9,498 nt of DNA from NCBI GenBank assembly GCA_014237955.1, contig JABABY010000069.1:1-9498 (forward strand). Reading direction: 5' to 3'. Made by a program: the position numbers and the translations under genes. Origin of the DNA: Planctomycetota bacterium. Its GTDB lineage: Bacteria; Planctomycetota; Planctomycetia; Pirellulales; UBA7805. Positions 6,808 through 9,498 of this stretch are shown here, in pieces (position 1 is the stretch's first letter; each line of letters starts with the position of its first letter). The notes beneath the pieces were generated by a model. It was not told where the DNA came from and did no database searches. It saw only the letters and a program-made list of their open reading frames with translations.

Positions 6808-6836
6808 TTGTCAGCAATCTGTGCAGACGGTATAGT
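6808..6836 (+). promoter_or_regulatory. sigma70-like promoter of gene at 6873
   Basis: TTGTCA (6808-6813) and TATAGT (6831-6836) are separated by exactly 17 bases, each matching the consensus at five of six positions. The start site would fall near 6843. This rules against the in-frame ATG at 6840 and supports translation from 6873. A direct repeat TGCAGACGGT (6822-6831 and 6841-6850) brackets the -10 box and could be a regulator site. Confidence 0.6.
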
Positions 6837-6872
6837 GGATTGCAGACGGTTCGCCACAAAAAGGGGACCCCC

Positions 6873-7316
6873 ATGTCGCCAACGTCAGTTGCTAGCACGC
6901 TTGTTTCACTACCGCTGTTGGCGTGGCTTTCATCCCTTGCCGCCGGGCAGACGGTGCAACTGCCGACCTTTGGTCACACCGCCATCACGACAAACGTTTC
7001 TGCACCGGTAGGTGGCAGCGTTCTTTTAGGCGGCAGCCGGACAGGAAACAATGGGCGGACTATTTTCCGCACACCACTTCTACCTGGGTTCGGAGGACTC
7101 GCTCCACGGGCTGCCTGGACGAGTCGAAGTGCGGGTACAATGAGCATGCAGGTTTGGGTTCATGATTTTGCAGCGAAGGACAAAGCACTACGGCAACAAG
7201 CAACTGCCCACAAGGAAAGTCCGAAACCGTCCCGGACAAAGTTCTGGCAACGAGAAGCTGCTCAAACGCGACCGGTTCCGTTCGACAACCTTTCCCGCAA
7301 CCCAACGCACCGTTAA
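6873..7316 (+). CDS. exported protein with secretin-like GGSVLLGG motif
   Basis: A 147-aa exported protein. The ATG at 6873 is chosen over the in-frame ATG at 6840 because AGGGGAC lies just upstream and because it leads directly into a signal peptide (hydrophobic at about 9-24, cleavage near SLAAG/QT). After it comes VQLPTFGHTAITTNVSAP then VGGSVLLGGSRTGNNGR at 46-62 and TPLLPGFGG at 68-75. This block resembles the conserved end of secretin beta-domains (typically VPDGGTVLLGG followed by a GVPxLxxIP segment), but here it stands alone with no pore domain. The C-terminal third (about 95-147) is basic, Lys/Arg/Gln/Pro-rich and probably disordered. There is no cysteine. It is probably the first gene of a unit with 7467-8069. 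I cannot assign a function, and the secretin resemblance may be only a short shared beta-hairpin. Confidence 0.72.
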   Translation: MSPTSVASTLVSLPLLAWLSSLAAGQTVQLPTFGHTAITTNVSAPVGGSVLLGGSRTGNNGRTIFRTPLLPGFGGLAPRAAWTSRSAGTMSMQVWVHDFAAKDKALRQQATAHKESPKPSRTKFWQREAAQTRPVPFDNLSRNPTHR

Positions 7317-7412
7317 AGCATGACAGGGAGTGAAGATACCTACCAAACACTCCGTGTGCGTCGACTCCAGGCGTGGAATTTTGTGGGCTCTGCGCAAAGA
7401 GGGCTAAAGACA

Positions 7413-7448
7413 TGTTGCCCTATTGTCCGATGAAAGAGTCGGGCAACA
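7413..7448 (+). promoter_or_regulatory. inverted repeat just upstream of the 7467 ribosome site
   Basis: Perfect 8-bp arms TGTTGCCC (7413-7420) and GGGCAACA (7441-7448) with a 20-base loop end seven bases before the GGGAGG ribosome site of the next gene. No T-run follows, so it is not a typical terminator. It could be a leader structure that affects translation or mRNA stability, or a spaced protein-binding site. Confidence 0.35.
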
Positions 7449-7466
7449 AGCGAAGGGAGGCCGGTC

Positions 7467-8069
7467 ATGCTAGCAGGGACGCAACGCTGGACTTTGATGC
7501 TTATCATCTTTTCGTTCTTCTTTTCTCTGAAGAGCTTTTCCCGCATTGCATCTGCTCAGCAGACGGTCCGCTACTACACGGAAAATGGTGTGACGTATAA
7601 GGAAACTCGCACCAGAACCCAAAAGCCCGTTGTAGAACGTCGCATGGAGACGCGTGAAAAAACGGTCTACAGCGAAAAAGTTTCGACCACGTACGAACCG
7701 TACACGCAACTGATTCATACACCCATCACAACCTACCAATGGGAAGGTCGATGGCAGGATGTCTTCAATCCATTCCGGCCCGCGCACATGGGGTACCATC
7801 TTGTGCCGATGACCCACTGGGAAATCCGTTCCGAGCAAGTCCACCGGCCAATCACAAGGCGTGAGATGTTGCCGGAAAAACGGACCTATCAGGTACCGGT
7901 CACCACCCATCGGTATGTGGAAGAAGAGGCGGTCCATCGAACCGTCGTCGGTAAGAACACAGGCAGCACGGCTTCGGTCGCAAGCCGCTCGGCGATTGGC
8001 GGTATCCACCAAATCAAAAACGACCCTCCGCTTCACAGTTCAGCTTGGCGGGGTAGCACGACCCATTAG
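7467..8069 (+). CDS. exported planctomycete protein, ENGVTYKETR family
   Basis: A 200-aa exported protein of a type I recognise from planctomycete genomes but for which I know no function. Start: GGGAGG lies seven bases upstream of the ATG at 7467. The signal peptide covers about 1-30 (hydrophobic core 9-20, cleavage at ASA/QQ). The mature part begins YYTENGVTYKETRTRTQKPVVERRMETREKTVY, then a central aromatic block WEGRWQDVFNPFRPAHMGYHLVP (about 92-114), then a second charged block (HWEIRSEQVHRPITRREMLPEKRTYQVPVTTHRYVEEEAV, about 117-156) that echoes the first. The alternating charged and hydrophobic residues suggest long beta-strands. There is no cysteine or catalytic motif. The tail (164-200) is Ser/Gly-rich. 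It follows the 6873 gene by 150 bases on the same strand and may share its transcript. It is probably an envelope or cell-surface protein. Confidence 0.82.
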   Translation: MLAGTQRWTLMLIIFSFFFSLKSFSRIASAQQTVRYYTENGVTYKETRTRTQKPVVERRMETREKTVYSEKVSTTYEPYTQLIHTPITTYQWEGRWQDVFNPFRPAHMGYHLVPMTHWEIRSEQVHRPITRREMLPEKRTYQVPVTTHRYVEEEAVHRTVVGKNTGSTASVASRSAIGGIHQIKNDPPLHSSAWRGSTTH

Positions 8070-8326
8070 TGGTCGGCCAGTCATCGATCAGTTGCCGGGC
8101 TAAACTGACTCTTCCTTTTCAAATTGCATTGTGTGGAAGAATCGACGTTTTTGATTTTGTGGCGTTACTCTCTAGCCACTTGCCACGAAGGATCGCTCTT
8201 GATTCTCAAAACCTAAAGCCAACATCTATCGTCTTGGCGGGAGAGCGTTCTGGGAAGAGGTTATTGCTTCATCCTCGCAGTTGTGGGCTCTACTTTCTGT
8301 GAGACTACGTTATGCGAGGCTGTGGT
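8070..8326. other. convergent intergenic region
   Basis: Lies between the stops of the 200-aa gene (+) and the 95-aa gene (-). Apart from the weak hairpin at 8088-8108 and a GTGGC/GCCAC repeat near 8159-8179, I see nothing definite. A GTG-initiated frame runs to 8302 but has no ribosome site and overlaps the preceding stop, so it is not called. Confidence 0.4.
8088..8108 (+). terminator. weak hairpin after 200-aa gene
   Basis: Six-base arms TCAGTT (8088-8093) and AACTGA (8103-8108) with a 9-base loop, followed by pyrimidine-rich CTCTTCCTTTTC. The position, 19 bases after the stop, suits a terminator, but the stem is AT-rich and short. Confidence 0.3.
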
Positions 8327-8614
8327 TTACCGGCGACGCTGTGATTTACGTTTTGTGGTCGTTTCGTTACCCCATTCCTTGGTCAACGACTCGAACACAT
8401 CGGGCGACTCGTAGCGGACCACATTTTTGCCTTCCGGCATGGGGCCAATCAGGCCCTTCAAGACTGGGAGGCCTCGTAGCTCCAGATCGGTGCTGCAATC
8501 ATCGACGCCAAGCTGGGCGTGCATTTTCAGAATTGCATCGGGCGCATCGAAATCGCGAGTCTTCATCTCGCCATCGGCACCCCGTGTAACAACCCGGTAA
8601 ATGTTCTTAGGCAT
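8327..8614 (-). CDS. small cytoplasmic protein of unknown function
   Basis: A 95-aa protein with no signal peptide or membrane segment, and I do not recognise its family. AAGGAG nine bases upstream of the ATG at 8614 is a strong ribosome site and the main reason to call it. The N-terminal part reads MPKNIYRVVTRG then EMKTRDFDAPDAILKMHAQLG (13-36), which looks like a beta-hairpin followed by a helix. One cysteine lies at 40. A VLKGLIGPMPEGKNVVRYESP segment follows (51-71), and the tail is strongly basic (KRKSQRRR, 88-95), which could bind nucleic acid or ribosomes. It is a single-gene unit. The nearest neighbours on either side are transcribed toward or away from it, so context gives no hint of function. 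Confidence 0.65.
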   Translation of the reverse strand: MPKNIYRVVTRGADGEMKTRDFDAPDAILKMHAQLGVDDCSTDLELRGLPVLKGLIGPMPEGKNVVRYESPDVFESLTKEWGNETTTKRKSQRRR

Positions 8615-9002
8615 CTTTGCAGCTCCTTGCTCTGTGACTCAAATCCATTACTGCCTCGCAACATCTGCCTCTGGATGCTCGGTCTTTCTGCCAGACCGGC
8701 AGCGAACCATCGCGGGATAAATGGTATCGACCAGGATGTCGCGCCGCGGACAAACATTTCGTTTACGGCGTTAGTGGCGGCACACAAAGTATCCTCCGCA
8801 GAACCGCCAGTGCAGGTACGAGCTTCAAAGTCTTGGCTGTTTACTGTGCAACGTAACGCTTCGCACGATCATGCCACCGGTCAGGGGCTGCTGGTAGGCA
8901 ATGTAACGATTCTCGCACCGATACAGATTGCAGCAGTATTGCCCGCAATTCTGCGTGAGAGTAAATTGGAGCCAAGCTGTACGACAACCAAGTGCGGCGA
9001 CC
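8615..9002. other. 388-base intergenic region before tRNA-Ser
   Basis: No convincing gene. Frames open here (for example 8519-9151 + and 8563-8787 -) have no ribosome site and overlap the small gene or the tRNA. Two inverted repeats are visible: CGGTCT/AGACCG (8680-8685, 8693-8698), in the leader or promoter area of the 95-aa gene, and TGGCGG/CCGCCA (8775-8780, 8804-8809). A likely tRNA-Ser promoter lies at 8939-8967. Confidence 0.5.
8939..8967 (+). promoter_or_regulatory. possible tRNA-Ser promoter
   Basis: TTGCCC (8939-8944) and TAAATT (8962-8967) with a 17-base spacer, each matching the consensus at four positions. The predicted start near 8974 is about 29 bases before the tRNA 5' end, a normal leader length. 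Confidence 0.4.
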
Positions 9003-9085
9003 GGAGGGTACGCGAATTGGCTAGCAGCCTGATTCGAAATCAGGTGCCCCGCAAGGGGTTGGGGGTTCGAGTCCCCTGCCCTCCG
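9003..9085 (+). tRNA. tRNA-Ser(CGA)
   Basis: A class II tRNA of 83 nt. The acceptor stem is GGAGGGT/GCCCTCC with discriminator G, as expected for serine. The D loop contains TTGGC. The anticodon stem is CCTGA/TCAGG with loop TTCGAAA, so the anticodon is CGA (reads TCG). The long variable arm has stem CCCC/GGGG with loop GCAA, which confirms a class II fold, and the T loop is TTCGAGT. The 3' CCA is not encoded. A run of five T at 9112-9116 may end the transcript, but no good hairpin precedes it. Confidence 0.95.
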
Positions 9086-9291
9086 CTACTATTGGTGCGC
9101 GGAATGATCGGTTTTTGTACCTCGGGGTTCCCACGCGCTTGTTTTGCATGAGCCAAGTGTCCCGAGAGTTGTCCGGGGCGTGGGCCAGATATTCGCTCCA
9201 ACGCAAATCCCTATGCAATCACAGTTTTCAAGGTCGATTCACTTTTGTGAGGTTCAAATTGCGTTAAATACGCATTTCTACGCTTGTCTCC

Positions 9292-9300
9292 TGTGATAAT
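9292..9300 (+). promoter_or_regulatory. possible extended -10 promoter of gene at 9403
   Basis: TGTGATAAT fits an extended -10 (TGn followed by GATAAT, five of six matches). No good -35 is present, which extended -10 promoters tolerate. TATAAC at 9312-9317 is an alternative. The leader would be about 95 bases. Confidence 0.35.
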
Positions 9301-9341
9301 GTGGCTATTACTATAACATCTTGTGTTGTTTTCTCTGTACG

Positions 9342-9353
9342 GGTCTCGAGACC
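9342..9353. promoter_or_regulatory. 12-bp perfect palindrome in leader of gene at 9403
   Basis: GGTCTCGAGACC reads identically on both strands and lies 50 bases upstream of the ATG, between the candidate promoter and the AGGAG ribosome site. With no loop it suits a dimeric repressor site better than an RNA hairpin. It may still be chance. Confidence 0.3.
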
Positions 9354-9402
9354 TGTCGAATCAACCAAATGTACTTTCGGTTCATTGTTTAGGAGAAGAG
9401 TC

Positions 9403-9498
9403 ATGCGAAATCTTTGTTGTGCTTTTGTTGCCGTCGCGATGCTTTTAACATCTCACCAAGTGTATGCGGGATGTGGAACCTGCGATAAGACTGTTGTG
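9403..9498 (+). CDS. exported Cys-containing protein, 5' part only
   Basis: The first 32 codons of a gene that runs off the right edge. AGGAG lies seven bases... upstream of the ATG, giving a strong start. The peptide begins MRNLCCAFVAVAMLLTS, a signal peptide with hydrophobic core at about 4-16 and a probable cleavage at VYA/GC near residue 22. The mature protein starts GCGTCDKTVV, with two cysteines in the first five residues (CxxC), which could be a disulfide, a metal site or the start of a Cys-rich small protein. The Cys directly after Ala-Gly does not form a proper lipobox (no Leu at -3), so a lipoprotein is unlikely. The family cannot be judged from this fragment. Confidence 0.75.
   Translation, partial: MRNLCCAFVAVAMLLTSHQVYAGCGTCDKTVV

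Larger units (their letters stand above)
9086..9402. other. intergenic leader between tRNA-Ser and partial exported protein
   Basis: No gene is called here; the minus-strand frame covering 9021-9218 is the familiar antisense-of-tRNA artefact. The right half is AT-rich and looks like the promoter and long leader of the gene at 9403: an inverted repeat TGCGT-TAAAT-ACGCA (9260-9274), an extended -10 (9292-9300), a TATAAC (9312-9317), and a 12-bp palindrome (9342-9353). Confidence 0.5.

Noticed and set aside
6822..6850. TGCAGACGGT repeat, with further GCAGACGGT copies near 6950 and 7557
   Set aside because: The later copies encode Gln-Thr-Val just after signal peptides and are probably coincidental; only the pair around the -10 box is kept, as a note.
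8069..8302. GTG-started 77-aa plus-strand frame after the 200-aa gene
   Set aside because: Overlaps the preceding stop, lacks a ribosome site and has no recognisable sequence.
9003..9085. tRNA-Ser as an integration site with an attached island
   Set aside because: No integrase, no duplicated tRNA 3' end and no mobile gene is visible in the window.
8519..9151. 210-aa plus-strand frame spanning the intergenic region and tRNA-Ser
   Set aside because: It runs through the tRNA gene and opposite the 95-aa gene with its good ribosome site; no ribosome site or domain of its own.
9021..9218. Minus-strand frame ending GRGLEPPTPCGAPDFESGC
   Set aside because: This ending is the well-known translation of a tRNA antisense strand and is a common misannotation.
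1..9498. CRISPR array, insertion sequence, toxin-antitoxin or phage-defence genes
   Set aside because: I found no regularly spaced repeats, transposase, terminal inverted repeats or defence-type domains on either strand.

Overview
The window looks like ordinary chromosome of a planctomycete, most likely from the Pirellula/Rhodopirellula/Blastopirellula side of the phylum. This is inferred from protein families, not from a marker gene. The strongest clues are an 811-aa membrane protein that opens with the planctomycete-type module (YKWLGI...LPTHYRLLGL...AAYDEKLR), a small secreted protein of the ENGVTYKETR type, a PEP-CTERM protein, and several short exported proteins of no known function. Base composition is intermediate. 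Some genes have clear Shine-Dalgarno sequences and others have none.

Layout from left to right. Positions 1-267 hold a doubtful small minus-strand ORF whose stop overlaps an ATG that would start a gene running off the left edge. Next come a PEP-CTERM exported protein (317-952, +), a hairpin terminator (1075-1099), tRNA-Lys(CTT) (1103-1175, -) and a cyclophilin (1258-1695, -). A SixA-type phosphohistidine phosphatase (1999-2487, +) converges on an exported protein of unknown function (2514-3419, -). Upstream of that on the same strand lies the large 811-aa membrane protein (3712-6147, -).

Positions 6314-8069 form a small island of exported proteins. A Tyr/Pro/Arg-rich 81-aa peptide (6401-6646, -) with a very good terminator is transcribed away from a 147-aa exported protein carrying a secretin-like 'GGSVLLGG' motif (6873-7316, +). 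That gene is followed by a 200-aa exported protein (7467-8069, +). The 6647-6872 intergenic stretch contains a perfect inverted repeat and a good sigma70-like promoter (TTGTCA-17-TATAGT).

The right end holds a small cytoplasmic protein of unknown function (8327-8614, -), tRNA-Ser(CGA) (9003-9085, +), and the first 32 codons of another exported, Cys-containing protein (9403 to the edge, +). The leader of this last gene carries a 12-bp perfect palindrome.

Functionally this is a mix of housekeeping genes (two tRNAs, a cyclophilin, a SixA phosphatase) and planctomycete-specific cell-envelope or exported proteins. I see no mobile element, CRISPR array or defence system. The most interesting material is the group of short exported proteins and the 811-aa protein, which joins a cytoplasmic J-like module to an extracytoplasmic region through one membrane helix. 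None of these amounts to a demonstrated new system.
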